Assembly: GCF_001399675.1 (NCBI RefSeq)
Contig: NZ_LJCO01000071.1
Coordinates: forward strand, 1 to 47,798
Source of the DNA: Paenalicyclobacillus ferrooxydans
GTDB lineage: Bacteria; Bacillota; Bacilli; Alicyclobacillales; Alicyclobacillaceae
Direction of reading: 5' to 3'
Length of the DNA: 47,798 bases
The position numbers and the translations under genes are program-made. The notes below the pieces were generated by a model. The model was given only the letters and a program-made list of their open reading frames with translations. It had not been told where the DNA came from and ran no database searches. Below are positions 1-7,282 of this stretch, in pieces. How positions within the stretch are numbered: the stretch's first letter is position 1; each line of letters begins with the position of its first letter.

Positions 1-126
1 TGCGCCGAGGATTTTGCGGGTCTGTGCATCCGCAATCAGCTTGAATACACCGGTGGTCTCCCGATTCACAAGTGCGCGTGGTACGGCATCCAACGGCAGT
101 ACAGAGGATATCACATCGTAACCTTC
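1..126 (-). pseudogene. merA: 5'-truncated mercuric reductase remnant, cut by the window edge
   Basis: Read on the minus strand, 42 codons are open from position 126 to the window edge. They include [20 protein letters not shown], which closely resembles the C-terminal dimerisation domain of mercuric reductase, the flavoenzyme that reduces Hg(II) to Hg(0). An in-frame TAG at 127-129 closes the frame upstream, and the catalytic and NAD/FAD domains that should precede it are absent. A DNA-binding protein gene and a type I leader element lie there instead. The gene has therefore lost its 5' end, probably by a rearrangement ending between the element and this fragment. The rest of the domain and any other mer genes would be to the left of the window. 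The family call rests on recognised motif similarity. Confidence 0.72.
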
Positions 127-184
127 CTATTTGTGCGCGTAGACCTCAAGGAGTTGCAAAGTACCATCTCCTCGTCTTCTAATG

Positions 185-367
185 GCCTCGTGCGCCCTTT
201 GGGGGGTGCCGCCTGAGGCGGAAAAATCATGGGGTGGGAATCTGCGTGTGGGGGCGAACTAAGCGGTACCGGACTAAGCGAAGCGCAGGAGGATAAGGAG
301 CAGCCCCCATGCGTAGGAACCCCATGATAGCCTATGGGCGGTGGCACCGACTCCTTAAGCACGAGAC
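185..367 (-). repeat. Type I leader element, copy A (subtype b)
   Basis: Minus-strand copy of the 183-bp structured repeat. Its ends read GTCTCGTGC (5', at 359-367) and GCACGAGGC (3', at 185-193), which pair over nine positions with one G-T wobble. An inner arm, ATCATGGGGT with ACCCCATGAT, pairs perfectly. The element begins five bases after the stop codon of the upstream minus-strand gene and has no separate terminator in front of it. Downstream lies the merA remnant rather than an intact gene, so this copy appears to have lost the gene it served. An apparent 83-codon ORF across it is only a translation of the repeat. Confidence 0.88.
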
Positions 368-371
368 CAGA

Positions 372-890
372 TTACTTTTCCTTATCCCTTCCGTTTTTTT
401 GTCCAAATGGCCACCAACGGTGTTTTTGTGGTTCACGTGACTCTAGGAGTGTTCGAATCTGTTCCGGAATCTCCTGTGCTCTTCGTTCGATGTACTCATC
501 TACGTGATTTTGTAAGACTTGATATTGTTCTTTCATCTCGCTAAGTTCTTTAAGAAGTTGGTTTTCTCTCTCGTTTCGCTGTTGCATACTTTCTCTAAAC
601 TCCGTTTGCAGGCTCTCGACCGACACAAGAATTTCGTTGCGTTGTGTATGGAGTAATTGGTCGATGAGTTGACCGAGTGCCTTCATATCGACAGTGCGGT
701 CTACCTGTATTACCTCTCGTACTTCCGCAGAAGGCAGCTCTGAGGCTTTGATGTAGTATTGCGAACCGTAAGCACTATCTTTGAGTTCTGCTTGTAATTT
801 TCCGTCCTTAATCCACCGACGCAACGTCTGCGTACTTACACCAAATGCTTCTGCTGCTTCCCTCAGTGTTAGTTCTTGTTTGTTGTCCAT
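372..890 (-). CDS. MerR-like helix-turn-helix plasmid protein, DUF3967 type
   Basis: A 172-residue protein. The N-terminus has a MerR/excisionase-like helix-turn-helix (LTLREAAEAFGVSTQTLRRW, about residues 7-26). It is followed by a charged, probably coiled-coil stretch (about 75-145) and a basic tail with a WWPFG motif. This arrangement is typical of Bacillota plasmid proteins with a MerR-like head, a coiled coil and a WW-rich end, often annotated DUF3967. I chose the ATG at 890 because GGAGG lies eight bases upstream; the in-frame GTG at 899 directly abuts that ribosome binding site. The role is probably DNA binding in plasmid maintenance or regulation. The target is unknown, and the gene is divergent from the candidate replication gene. 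Confidence 0.72.
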   Translation of the reverse strand: MDNKQELTLREAAEAFGVSTQTLRRWIKDGKLQAELKDSAYGSQYYIKASELPSAEVREVIQVDRTVDMKALGQLIDQLLHTQRNEILVSVESLQTEFRESMQQRNERENQLLKELSEMKEQYQVLQNHVDEYIERRAQEIPEQIRTLLESREPQKHRWWPFGQKNGRDKEK

Positions 891-899
891 TCTGTTCAC

Positions 900-1569
900 C
901 TCCGTCTCCGGACCCTCTTCAACATGCTTTATCCATTCGTTACAAGCACCCTATTCCCTTGTATTGAGAGAAAATTCAAATCTATGCGACTAAACTTTGT
1001 TCTTGGTGTATACATGTTTTTTAACTATGATAAATACTGATAAAGGTTATAATGTACCTTACACAGAGAAACGTTCAAATTGGGGTGTGCTGAACAAGCC
1101 GACTTGTGTAGCGTTAGCAGGAATACGCCTGAACATGTCGAATTTACCAGTTCAGTGACGTGACACGGAGAATGTGAAACGCCCACCCCGGCAAGGGTGA
1201 GCGCGGAACGACTGGGTTTTCCATCCCAGTCCATATGACCAGGAAACACTCGAATTGTATCCTGATCACAATAAGCAGTTTAGTAGGATGTATTCGATAC
1301 GCATTCTATAAAATCCTGCAACGTTGTGTCAAATTATCGGGCGTTTCTACGGTCATATGAGCCGTGGGAGCGCCCTATTTAGTACCATGTAGCTCCGCTA
1401 ATATCAAAAAGGAGGATAGAGCGGAACGTTACCGTTTAGAGGATAAAAACGAAAAAAAGAACGGCTTTAGCAGCCGCCCAACACAGTATCCTGATAGAAA
1501 TTCGCAAAAAAAGGATACCACGGCGGTTTAGTTAGAGTCAACCATTAAACGGTATTCCGTGCAGAAACT
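900..1569. other. Long non-coding region with hairpins between divergent genes
   Basis: I see no convincing gene in these 670 bases. The region has several hairpins: CACCC/GGGTG inside CGC/GCG (1180-1203), GACTGGG/CCCAGTC (1210-1231), and a larger one near 1338-1375 with GGGCG/CGCCC enclosing ACGG/CCGT. The word GTATCCTGAT occurs twice, near 1257 and 1486. The likely function is the leader and control region of the replication gene that follows, possibly with a regulatory RNA. I did not find a strong promoter pair. Calling it replication control is inference from position. Confidence 0.4.
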
Positions 1570-2514
1570 ATGACTGTTGCAATTGTAGAAGACCAAGAAA
1601 TAGGCGAACGACCTTACTATCAAACCCCTTATCTTTATGCCAAGTTTTATACGGCAATGCGCCATCGACTGGCCGAAATGAATCTCTCTGCCAGTGTTGT
1701 AACTGCGTTTATCGGTGTACACCTCATCTGTGATGCAAATACCGGTGATTTTGTTCTGGACTATTCAGCTTTGCGAGATGCTTTACACTTACCCAAATCA
1801 ACCGTATATGTCGCTGTCCAGGAGCTCTTAAAAACACCTCTCGTCACTCATGTTTATGAGGATCACTATCGGATTACTGATTATGAGGCGGACCGTACCG
1901 CACCAGGAGCCAGTTACTTCAACCTCACACCGCGTTTCATTGCACTCCTCTCCCTATTAGTTGCACATCATCTACCCGCTATGATTCTCTTCTGCCTTGA
2001 AATTATGGATGTGAGCCGTCATCGCAATAGTGAAATTCTCCGCAAGATGAGAACGCTTATGTACAAAAAGCATCTTGGTAGTGCACCAAGCCGCGTGAGA
2101 AAGAATCTCGCATTGCTGGACGGTTTTATAGAGTGGGGTGAACTTCCGAATGCTTCCGGAACGGACGTTCTACTCCAATTTTGGCTCGTAAAAGACGATT
2201 CGAGAACTATAGAGCAAGAAGCCTTCCGAGCTTTACATGGAGCGGTAAGCCGCGAGACTTTGGAAGGCTATGCAGCTGCGAGGGGGGCCGATACTCCCAC
2301 ATGGCGCGAGCTCTCGAAGTCTACACGTAGATTGATCGCTTACGGTATTGATATGAAACTCCATCCTGAGACCATTCTACGGATTGCTTCTATGTTTGGC
2401 GCTATCTGTGCAGCGCGACACGTGAAATGGCGAGGTGCATACCTCACGAAGCTCTTAAAATCTGGTGATTTACTCAAACAAATACCAGCGTGGAGACTCA
2501 AGTACACCGCTTAA
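1570..2514 (+). CDS. Putative plasmid replication initiator (winged-helix N-terminus)
   Basis: A 314-residue protein I do not recognise with certainty. Residues about 60-105 (DYSALRDALHLPKSTVYVAV and what follows) look like a winged helix-turn-helix: a recognition helix, then a short beta wing around HVYEDHYRITDY. The remainder is mostly helical and ends in a basic stretch. A replication role is inferred from context: it follows a long structured leader and is followed within about 200 bases by a DnaA box and two 22-bp repeats, which is how theta-type initiators and their origins are arranged. A competing idea is that TubZ/RepX drives replication here, as proposed for pXO1, and this protein is only a regulator. 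ATG start; the upstream ribosome site is weak. Confidence 0.5.
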   Translation: MTVAIVEDQEIGERPYYQTPYLYAKFYTAMRHRLAEMNLSASVVTAFIGVHLICDANTGDFVLDYSALRDALHLPKSTVYVAVQELLKTPLVTHVYEDHYRITDYEADRTAPGASYFNLTPRFIALLSLLVAHHLPAMILFCLEIMDVSRHRNSEILRKMRTLMYKKHLGSAPSRVRKNLALLDGFIEWGELPNASGTDVLLQFWLVKDDSRTIEQEAFRALHGAVSRETLEGYAAARGADTPTWRELSKSTRRLIAYGIDMKLHPETILRIASMFGAICAARHVKWRGAYLTKLLKSGDLLKQIPAWRLKYTA

Positions 2515-3168
2515 GTTCTAACTGTTCTCTACATCTTCATTGGCCCCCCCTAAAACCAGGCCTTTTGGCGTGGTGTGTTTGGCATACCTGAAGTTCTCTC
2601 TGATACTCTCTTCATCCTCCTGAGATGGGTGTTTCGTTACCCTTGTACACAGCACAAGGTTCAGTCGATGCCATGTGTCTCCATTTTTTACCCAGATTTT
2701 CCCTTTTGAACAGGTGTTCTGTCTAGATTGTGCATGTCTCAACCTGTGGATAACCCATCTAACGTCTATTTTATGCACGGTAAAAGTCTAGATTGTGCAT
2801 GACTCAAATGGGCTGCAAAGGCTTGCTACTAGTGTAATTTGTACTACTTGTTGATGCGTGCTTAAACTATTCTTTTCTAACAAATATTGATAAGACTATG
2901 TGGAGTGCCTACGGCACATTCCACATCTTTTAACAGAAATACATGCTTTCTATCTACTACTAAAAACAAACGAGAAGTTTTCGTATCCACTAGATAACAA
3001 TGCCTATAAAATCTTTAAGCCGATAATGATAGCCTTGCCGATCGCCAATGTTTCTATTCATGCACTCGCTTACCTCTATAACGTTAGTTATTTTTTAAGT
3101 GGTATAATAAAATTATTAAGGTTAAGTAAATTGGTGTTCAACAATTTCAGAAAGAAGGAATGCTCATC
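2515..3168. other. Candidate replication origin and flanking non-coding DNA
   Basis: This stretch contains no convincing gene. Its informative part is 2721-2807: the 22-bp word starting GTCTAGATTGTGCATG occurs at 2721-2742 and 2786-2807 with one mismatch. Between them is a perfect DnaA box (TGTGGATAA, the complement of TTATCCACA, at 2745-2753) and a near match, TTATGCACG, at 2771-2779. Repeats plus DnaA boxes next to a candidate initiator gene suggest an origin. The right part (2810-3150) is AT-rich, with a TATAAT at 3103-3108 but no good -35 box. Confidence 0.5.
2721..2807. repeat. Direct repeats around a DnaA box (origin iterons)
   Basis: Two copies of a 22-bp direct repeat, differing at one base, lie 65 bp apart start to start. 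A consensus DnaA box sits just after the first copy and a one-mismatch box lies between the copies. These are the expected parts of an iteron-type theta origin, although two iterons is few. Confidence 0.55.
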
Positions 3169-3645
3169 ATGTTGGAAAAAACCCAGGCACTCGTTGACTT
3201 GATACATGAAGAGAACGCTTTAACCTCAAAAGTCGTTCAGTTTGCTGGATGTGCGGCGGATGAATTGGCTGAATGTGTAGGGGAACTTTCGAAAGGTACT
3301 TATATCTACGGAACAGGTGCCGTCCAAATCAAAGGTTTCGGTATGTTGTTCATCGTGCAGTGGGACGGTCCCAATGGGACTATCCCTGTAATGCGTCATT
3401 ATCCGGTACGGGATAGAACTCCTGAAAGCGGAACCTTTATCACGAGTCGAATGAAGCCAGGTCAGGAATGCATTATCGATTCACGAATACTGTATGCTGC
3501 TCCTGTCTCACTTTATGTCGAATTCGCGCGACACATAGAACTCATAGTTGCTAAGTTGGCAGAGAAAAAACAATTACAGATTCAAGACCTTCGCTCGATA
3601 CTCAAGACCGTGCACAATTGTGTCATGTCACCTGATGGTAATTAG
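3169..3645 (+). CDS. Hypothetical protein, 158 residues
   Basis: I do not recognise a family. The protein is soluble, with an amphipathic helical N-terminus (MLEKTQALVDLIHEENALTS), a central part that looks beta-rich (TYIYGTGAVQIKGFGMLFIV), and a helical C-terminus. AAGGA ends nine bases before the ATG at 3169, which is why I prefer it to the in-frame ATG at 3160 that touches the ribosome site. It is the first gene of the plus-strand accessory region and is followed by a membrane metallopeptidase-like gene about 100 bases away. Function is unknown. Confidence 0.65.
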   Translation: MLEKTQALVDLIHEENALTSKVVQFAGCAADELAECVGELSKGTYIYGTGAVQIKGFGMLFIVQWDGPNGTIPVMRHYPVRDRTPESGTFITSRMKPGQECIIDSRILYAAPVSLYVEFARHIELIVAKLAEKKQLQIQDLRSILKTVHNCVMSPDGN

Positions 3646-3754
3646 AATATGAGATCAAGGAGCCTGTTCAAACTCGATCACAGACCATGTATACCCTCTT
3701 CAATATGGTATATGCCATTTGACATCGATGTCCTAAAACTAAAGGAGGTTGACA

Positions 3755-4444
3755 ATGCGCACGATGATACTCACAATCTTGTTACTCGTCGTCATCGGTA
3801 GTCCATTATGGTACATATTTACATACATTATTGCCGTGGTACATGAGTTTGGTCATTACCATTTTCGGAGGAAATACGCAGTACCAACAGATGTTTTTAT
3901 CGGTAGGGGCAGTTTGCGTCTGAATATCGGAAATTGGTGGTTTGGGTTACTGCCGCTCAAGTTTTGTAACTATCCAGCGAGTTTTTTAAGCCTCAAAACA
4001 GACCGGAGATTTAAGACGGTGATTATCGCTGGTATCCGTGTGAGCTTGATTGTGGGAGCTATTGGAATTTTTGTTTCCATTGCGCTTTTTCTATTCCACG
4101 TGGAATACATTTTAGCGGGGTTATTGTTGATACTCTCTGCGAGCATGATTGTTGGTAATGTGCCGAATGGGTTGCCATCCTATCAAATCTACGTTAATGG
4201 CAAAGTGAAACATAAGAATGGTCTTCCTACTTTAGGTGATCCCGTTGTTGGCTTGTCTGACGGAGCGTGGTTTAAAGTGTGGGATAAATGTATATTGGAC
4301 CACGCTCTGGTGGATGAGTTATCGGCAAAACTGCAAGTCCCTACCGTCCGATCTACCCAGGAAATGAAGTACCTTATTGAGCGGAAAGCCGTTCGGGGTG
4401 CTAAGTTGGGCTTATACCATATCCCAAGTCAATTATCTGTTTGA
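3755..4444 (+). CDS. Membrane protein with zinc metalloprotease HEFGH motif
   Basis: A 229-residue protein. A hydrophobic N-terminal segment (about 3-28) contains or adjoins VVHEFGHYHF (near residue 30), the HExxH zinc-binding motif placed in a membrane helix as in M50 (site-2-protease-like) peptidases. Further hydrophobic segments follow near residues 85-135. The second M50 signature, an NxxPxxxxDG-type motif, is not clearly present; VGNVPNGLP near 130-140 may be a divergent version. An intramembrane protease role is plausible but unproven. The ATG at 3755 is preceded by AAGGAGG at a six-base spacing; the TTG at 3749 abuts it. The gene ends ahead of a strong terminator and type I element copy B. 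Confidence 0.65.
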   Translation: MRTMILTILLLVVIGSPLWYIFTYIIAVVHEFGHYHFRRKYAVPTDVFIGRGSLRLNIGNWWFGLLPLKFCNYPASFLSLKTDRRFKTVIIAGIRVSLIVGAIGIFVSIALFLFHVEYILAGLLLILSASMIVGNVPNGLPSYQIYVNGKVKHKNGLPTLGDPVVGLSDGAWFKVWDKCILDHALVDELSAKLQVPTVRSTQEMKYLIERKAVRGAKLGLYHIPSQLSV

Positions 4445-4502
4445 AGTATGGTCCAATTATAAGGACGCACACAATGAAAAAGAATACTTCCTCGATGTCG
4501 GT

Positions 4503-4531
4503 GTCTCAGGGAAAATCCCTGAGACTTTTTT
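4503..4531 (+). terminator. Intrinsic terminator joined to type I element copy B
   Basis: GTCTCAGGGA and TCCCTGAGAC form a perfect ten-pair stem with an AAA loop, followed by six T. The element begins at the next base. Nearly the same terminator precedes copies C, D and H. Confidence 0.92.
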
Positions 4532-4716
4532 GTCTCGTGCTTAAGGAGTCGGTGCCGCCTTACTGAGGCTATCACCGGCCTTTCTCAGTTCAAAGGGCCG
4601 CGCTCCTTATCCTCCTACGCTGCGCTCGTTCGGTACCGCGCTTATACCCTTCGACCTGAGCCTCTAGGCCGATGATTTTTCCGCCTCAGGCGGCACCCCC
4701 AAGGGACGCACGAGAC
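4532..4716 (+). repeat. Type I leader element, copy B (subtype a)
   Basis: A 185-bp copy with perfect nine-base terminal inverted repeats (GTCTCGTGC / GCACGAGAC). Inside, GGTGCCGCC pairs with GGCGGCACC, TGAGG with CCTCA, ATCA with TGAT and GGCC with GGCC, so nearly the whole element can fold into one long interrupted stem. The strongly conserved strings in all copies are GAGTCGGTGCC, GGCTATCA, and the 3' portion TGATTTTTCCGCCTCAGG. It lies between the terminator of one unit and the first gene of the next. Confidence 0.9.
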
Positions 4717-4743
4717 ACAGCCGCTGGAAAGGGGGGATCGCAA

Positions 4744-4902
4744 GTGGGAAAGGATTTACTGGTGGCTCTGGATGTCTTGATTAAGTTGTTGACCGTGGCT
4801 TTGCTCCTGTTACAAATACGGAGGTTGCGGAAGACAACGAAAAAGGCTCGCCGTTCAGCCAAACGGAGAGCCACTGGTAAGCACCGGGGGAGGGGCGACT
4901 AG
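4744..4902 (+). CDS. Small basic single-pass membrane protein
   Basis: A 52-residue protein starting with GTG at 4744, seven bases after GGGGGG. It has one hydrophobic helix (LLVALDVLIKLLTVALLLLQ) and then a very basic tail rich in Arg and Lys, suggesting an inner-leaflet-facing cytoplasmic tail. It is the first gene after element copy B. Several genes in this region share the pattern of a short hydrophobic helix plus a basic tail. Function is unknown. Confidence 0.55.
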   Translation: MGKDLLVALDVLIKLLTVALLLLQIRRLRKTTKKARRSAKRRATGKHRGRGD

Positions 4903-4978
4903 CCCTTTCCCGTCCCATTTAAAATTCACTATCGAGATTGTAACCCATTCTCATTTTGCAAACAAGGGAGTGTGACGG

Positions 4979-5062
4979 ATGAGCTTTGTAAATGTGCTAC
5001 TGGACCTGATTATTCTGGGGCTCGTGATTCGACTTCTCATTATGCAGGGAGGGAACCGATAA
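4979..5062 (+). CDS. 27-residue membrane microprotein
   Basis: A short ORF with ATG at 4979, preceded by AAGGGAG at an eight-base spacing. It encodes one hydrophobic helix (VNVLLDLIILGLVIRLLIM) with a short polar C-terminus and stops one base before the ATG of the next gene, indicating translational coupling. The downstream gene's ribosome site, GGGAGGG, lies inside its last codons. It may be a genuine membrane peptide or a coupling leader. Confidence 0.5.
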   Translation: MSFVNVLLDLIILGLVIRLLIMQGGNR

Positions 5063-5063
5063 A

Positions 5064-5906
5064 ATGGACGTGCAAAAATGGAAACAATTGGACTTGTTTG
5101 ATATTGCAGAGGCCAACGACTGGAAAAACAAAGTGTATGGTAGCACGTTTGCACTGGACGATATTCGCATTGGGGATCGCTTTGAAGTCCACTGGAGTAA
5201 CGGTGTGCAGTTTACGGGTACTTTTGTTACGCGCGGTTGGTGGCAAACAGAACGGGAAGAGTTGGATTACTATTGGTTACAGACAGAAAAACATGATTTT
5301 CGGCACATGTCATCGGACGATGAATGGGTGTACTTAGGGCATGATGACAGCTATACACCACCGCGCAAGGACGACATTTGCGAACGGTTGGTAGATGTAC
5401 TTAAACAAGTGCCACTAGACAAAAGGATTCCTGCGCTCCAATCCTTCGAACATCAGTACCCGTACCTGAGTTCTGAATATCATCCGCTGGTCCGTGAGGC
5501 ATGGGATAAAGCGATTGTGGCAGTGACCAGTCTTGATGAGCTGTTGAGTTACTACGCAAGTTGGACGTGTAAGGCAGAGTTTCCAAAGGGCAAGGGCAGT
5601 GTGATTCGTGAATATGTTCAAACCGTTTTTCAGTTCTCACGTGAGCAATGGAAGGAAGAATTATTGAAGCTCAGATGGACCGAGGGGGGCCAACAAGGTT
5701 GTTTTGTCTATCGTTTTGCAGCTCGTGACGTTACGTATTATCGCCCTCTTTATTTACACTACATCACTGAATGTCGGACTCCGGAAGAACTTCTAAAGCT
5801 CATGGTCATGCGCGGCTCGGATTCGAGTTATGAAAGATCAATGAAGTCCGATGTAAGAGTGTGGGTGGACGAAGGAGACCCAGAGAAAACACAACAGGCC
5901 TGTTAA
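5064..5906 (+). CDS. Hypothetical protein, 280 residues
   Basis: No family recognised. The N-terminal third is rich in aromatic residues and acidic residues (MDVQKWKQLDLFDI, then FEVHWSNGVQFTGTFVTRGWW) and may form a small beta barrel. The rest is helical, with a repeat-like pattern of charged helices. It has no signal peptide or membrane segment. It is translationally coupled to the 27-residue microprotein and ends before a strong terminator, so the two form the tail of the unit headed by element B. Confidence 0.65.
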   Translation: MDVQKWKQLDLFDIAEANDWKNKVYGSTFALDDIRIGDRFEVHWSNGVQFTGTFVTRGWWQTEREELDYYWLQTEKHDFRHMSSDDEWVYLGHDDSYTPPRKDDICERLVDVLKQVPLDKRIPALQSFEHQYPYLSSEYHPLVREAWDKAIVAVTSLDELLSYYASWTCKAEFPKGKGSVIREYVQTVFQFSREQWKEELLKLRWTEGGQQGCFVYRFAARDVTYYRPLYLHYITECRTPEELLKLMVMRGSDSSYERSMKSDVRVWVDEGDPEKTQQAC

Positions 5907-5936
5907 TAGGAGTGGGGAGAGCCCCCTCAAAGGAGA

Positions 5937-5960
5937 CCCCATGGTTCGCCATGGGGTTTT
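5937..5960 (+). terminator. Intrinsic terminator
   Basis: CCCCATGG and CCATGGGG form a perfect stem with a TTCG loop and are followed by TTTT. It ends the unit before the first type II leader. Confidence 0.88.
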
Positions 5961-5984
5961 GAATGAGATGAGAAGCAAAGTAAA

Positions 5985-6209
5985 GGAAACTTCGCTGTCG
6001 CGAAGTCGTAGGCGATACGAAGGTGCTTTGCGATTCGTGGCGTAGCGTTTACCTGGTTGCCGATTGGTTCTTGCCTCCGCTCGGGTCGAGGCATTGTATC
6101 ATGTGGCACAACGCTGCGCGTCCTCCACTGCGTTCCGGCCTCCGGTGCGCTCACATGCTGGTACTTGGGTGCCCCGAACGGGGACAACACGGCCAGCGCG
6201 CCAAGGAGG
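5985..6209 (+). repeat. Type II leader element, copy 1
   Basis: A 225-bp sequence repeated almost identically at 6518-6742. It folds locally: ACTTCGC/GCGAAGT hairpin at its 5' end, then ACGAA/TTCGT. A 3' domain has GCTGG pairing with CCAGC around a CCCC-GAAC-GGGG hairpin, immediately before the AAGGAGG ribosome site that forms its 3' end. It sits between a terminator and a single gene. Short ORFs across it, in several frames, repeat in both copies and reflect the repeat. Confidence 0.85.
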
Positions 6210-6217
6210 TTATTCTC

Positions 6218-6454
6218 ATGTCCAATCAATTTTATTACGAAGTCGGTGCTTTCCCAGTATTCCTCGATGAGGAGTCAGGTCGATGGAATGTGCAAACCTC
6301 CACGTGCTCACTTGGGGGTTGCGATATATGTGAGGAGTTTGAGACTCAAGAGGATGCACACAGCCGTGCCGCTCAGTTGGCGGCCACCAAACATGAACTC
6401 GACCGTCACGCGTGCGAGGACTGCTATCAGGAGTACGTGAAAGACTGCTGGTGA
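6218..6454 (+). CDS. Small cysteine-rich protein, 78 residues
   Basis: Unrecognised. It has seven cysteines in two clusters: CSLGGCDIC near residues 29-37 and CEDC plus a C near the end (HACEDCYQEYVKDCW). This suggests metal binding, perhaps a single zinc site. ATG at 6218 follows AAGGAGG (inside the type II leader) at an eight-base spacing. It is the only gene of its unit, with a terminator directly after the stop. Confidence 0.65.
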   Translation: MSNQFYYEVGAFPVFLDEESGRWNVQTSTCSLGGCDICEEFETQEDAHSRAAQLAATKHELDRHACEDCYQEYVKDCW

Positions 6455-6474
6455 AGGGGCTCGTCCCCTTTTTT
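6455..6474 (+). terminator. Intrinsic terminator
   Basis: GGGG-CTCGT-CCCC followed by six T, beginning two bases after the stop codon. Confidence 0.85.
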
Positions 6475-6517
6475 CCTCGCGTACTTGTTGGTGGTACCCA
6501 TTGTTGAACTGCAAGTC

Positions 6518-6742
6518 GGAAACTTCGCTGTCGCGAAGTCGTTAGTGATACGAAGGTGCTTTGCGGTTCGTGGCGTAGCGTTTACCTGGTTGCCAATTGA
6601 TTCTTGCCTCCGCTCGGGTCGAGGCATTGTATCATGTGGCACAACGCTGCGCGTCCTCCACTGCGTTCCGGCCTCCGGTGCGCTCACATGCTGGTACTTG
6701 GGTGCCCCGAACGGGGACAACACGGCCAGCGCGCCAAGGAGG
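6518..6742 (+). repeat. Type II leader element, copy 2
   Basis: Second copy of the 225-bp leader, same length, with fewer than about ten differences from copy 1 that I could count. All differences are in the 5' half; the 3' 140 bases are identical. It ends in the ribosome site of the RadC-like gene. The genes behind the two copies are unrelated, so the leader is the shared unit and not the coding sequence. Confidence 0.87.
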
Positions 6743-6750
6743 AGTTATCT

Positions 6751-7188
6751 ATGGAGAACATCGATATTGTGAAGGTTGTCATGGTTAAGGAGGGCGCTCT
6801 TCAATCCGAACGGTTCCAGATTGGTTCTTCTGAAGATGCTGTATTTGTCGCACGTCGCTTTTTAGAAGGAGCTGACCGTGAACACTTCATTGTCATGATG
6901 CTCGACACGAAACACTACATCAACGCGATACATACCGTGTCCATTGGCTCTCTCGATGCGAGTATTGTTCATCCGCGTGAAGTGTTTAAAGCTGCAATTC
7001 TGTCGAACGCCAGTGGCATCATTTGTGCACATAATCATCCGTCCGGAAGGCCCGATCCAAGCTCAGAGGATCGCTCCATTACTAAGCGCCTCGTGGAAGC
7101 CGGTCGTATTCTGGGCATCGATGTGGTGGACCACCTAATCATTGGCGACCCTGGTCACGTCAGCTTGCGTGCGGAGGGTTACATCTAA
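6751..7188 (+). CDS. radC: RadC-like JAB/MPN-domain protein
   Basis: A 145-residue protein consisting of the JAB1/MPN metallopeptidase-like domain of RadC. The motif HNHPSG is at residues 94-99 with D107 in PDPSSED, and E77 upstream completes a JAMM-type metal site. It lacks the N-terminal helix-hairpin-helix region of chromosomal RadC, which has about 220 residues, so it belongs with the short plasmid and phage versions such as YeeS. The biochemical role of RadC is unsettled. Short versions are common near antirestriction genes on mobile elements. It has a type II leader ahead of it and a strong terminator behind it, so it is monocistronic. Confidence 0.88.
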   Translation: MENIDIVKVVMVKEGALQSERFQIGSSEDAVFVARRFLEGADREHFIVMMLDTKHYINAIHTVSIGSLDASIVHPREVFKAAILSNASGIICAHNHPSGRPDPSSEDRSITKRLVEAGRILGIDVVDHLIIGDPGHVSLRAEGYI

Positions 7189-7210
7189 GGGGGGAACCCC
7201 CCCTTTTTTT
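7189..7210 (+). terminator. Intrinsic terminator
   Basis: A GGGGGG-AA-CCCCCC stem followed by seven T, starting at the base after the radC stop codon. Confidence 0.9.
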
Positions 7211-7223
7211 CCTCACGTCACAG

Positions 7224-7252
7224 TTTACTTTTATTGGTTCTATGTATATAAT
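7224..7252 (+). promoter_or_regulatory. Sigma-A type promoter
   Basis: TTTACT (7224-7229), 17 bases, TATAAT (7247-7252), immediately upstream of the 7283 gene. It is a normal double-stranded promoter and contrasts with the structured leaders of neighbouring units. Confidence 0.75.
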
Positions 7253-7282
7253 TAATATATAAATTATTTTTGGGGTGGTACT

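Noticed and set aside
111-362. ORFs across type I elements (for example those starting MLGESVPPPIGYHG or MIFPPQAAP)
   Set aside because: They recur wherever the element recurs, have no ribosome site, and follow changes in the paired arms instead of codon constraint.
2900-3202. 100-residue ORF before the 3169 gene
   Set aside because: No ribosome site, overlaps the start of the better-supported gene, and composition looks like translated AT-rich non-coding DNA.
4474-4563. 30-codon ORF running through the terminator into element B
   Set aside because: It has an acceptable ribosome site but would read across a strong terminator, and no equivalent exists at other copies.
4532-4716. Miniature inverted-repeat transposon (MITE)
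   Set aside because: Terminal repeats would suit a MITE, but I see no target-site duplications, the flanks are conserved (terminator, ribosome site), and internal arms covary. It cannot be fully excluded.
6023-6270. Long ORFs over the type II leaders
   Set aside because: They are open in several frames in both copies and lack ribosome sites; the true genes start at 6218 and 6751 after AAGGAGG.
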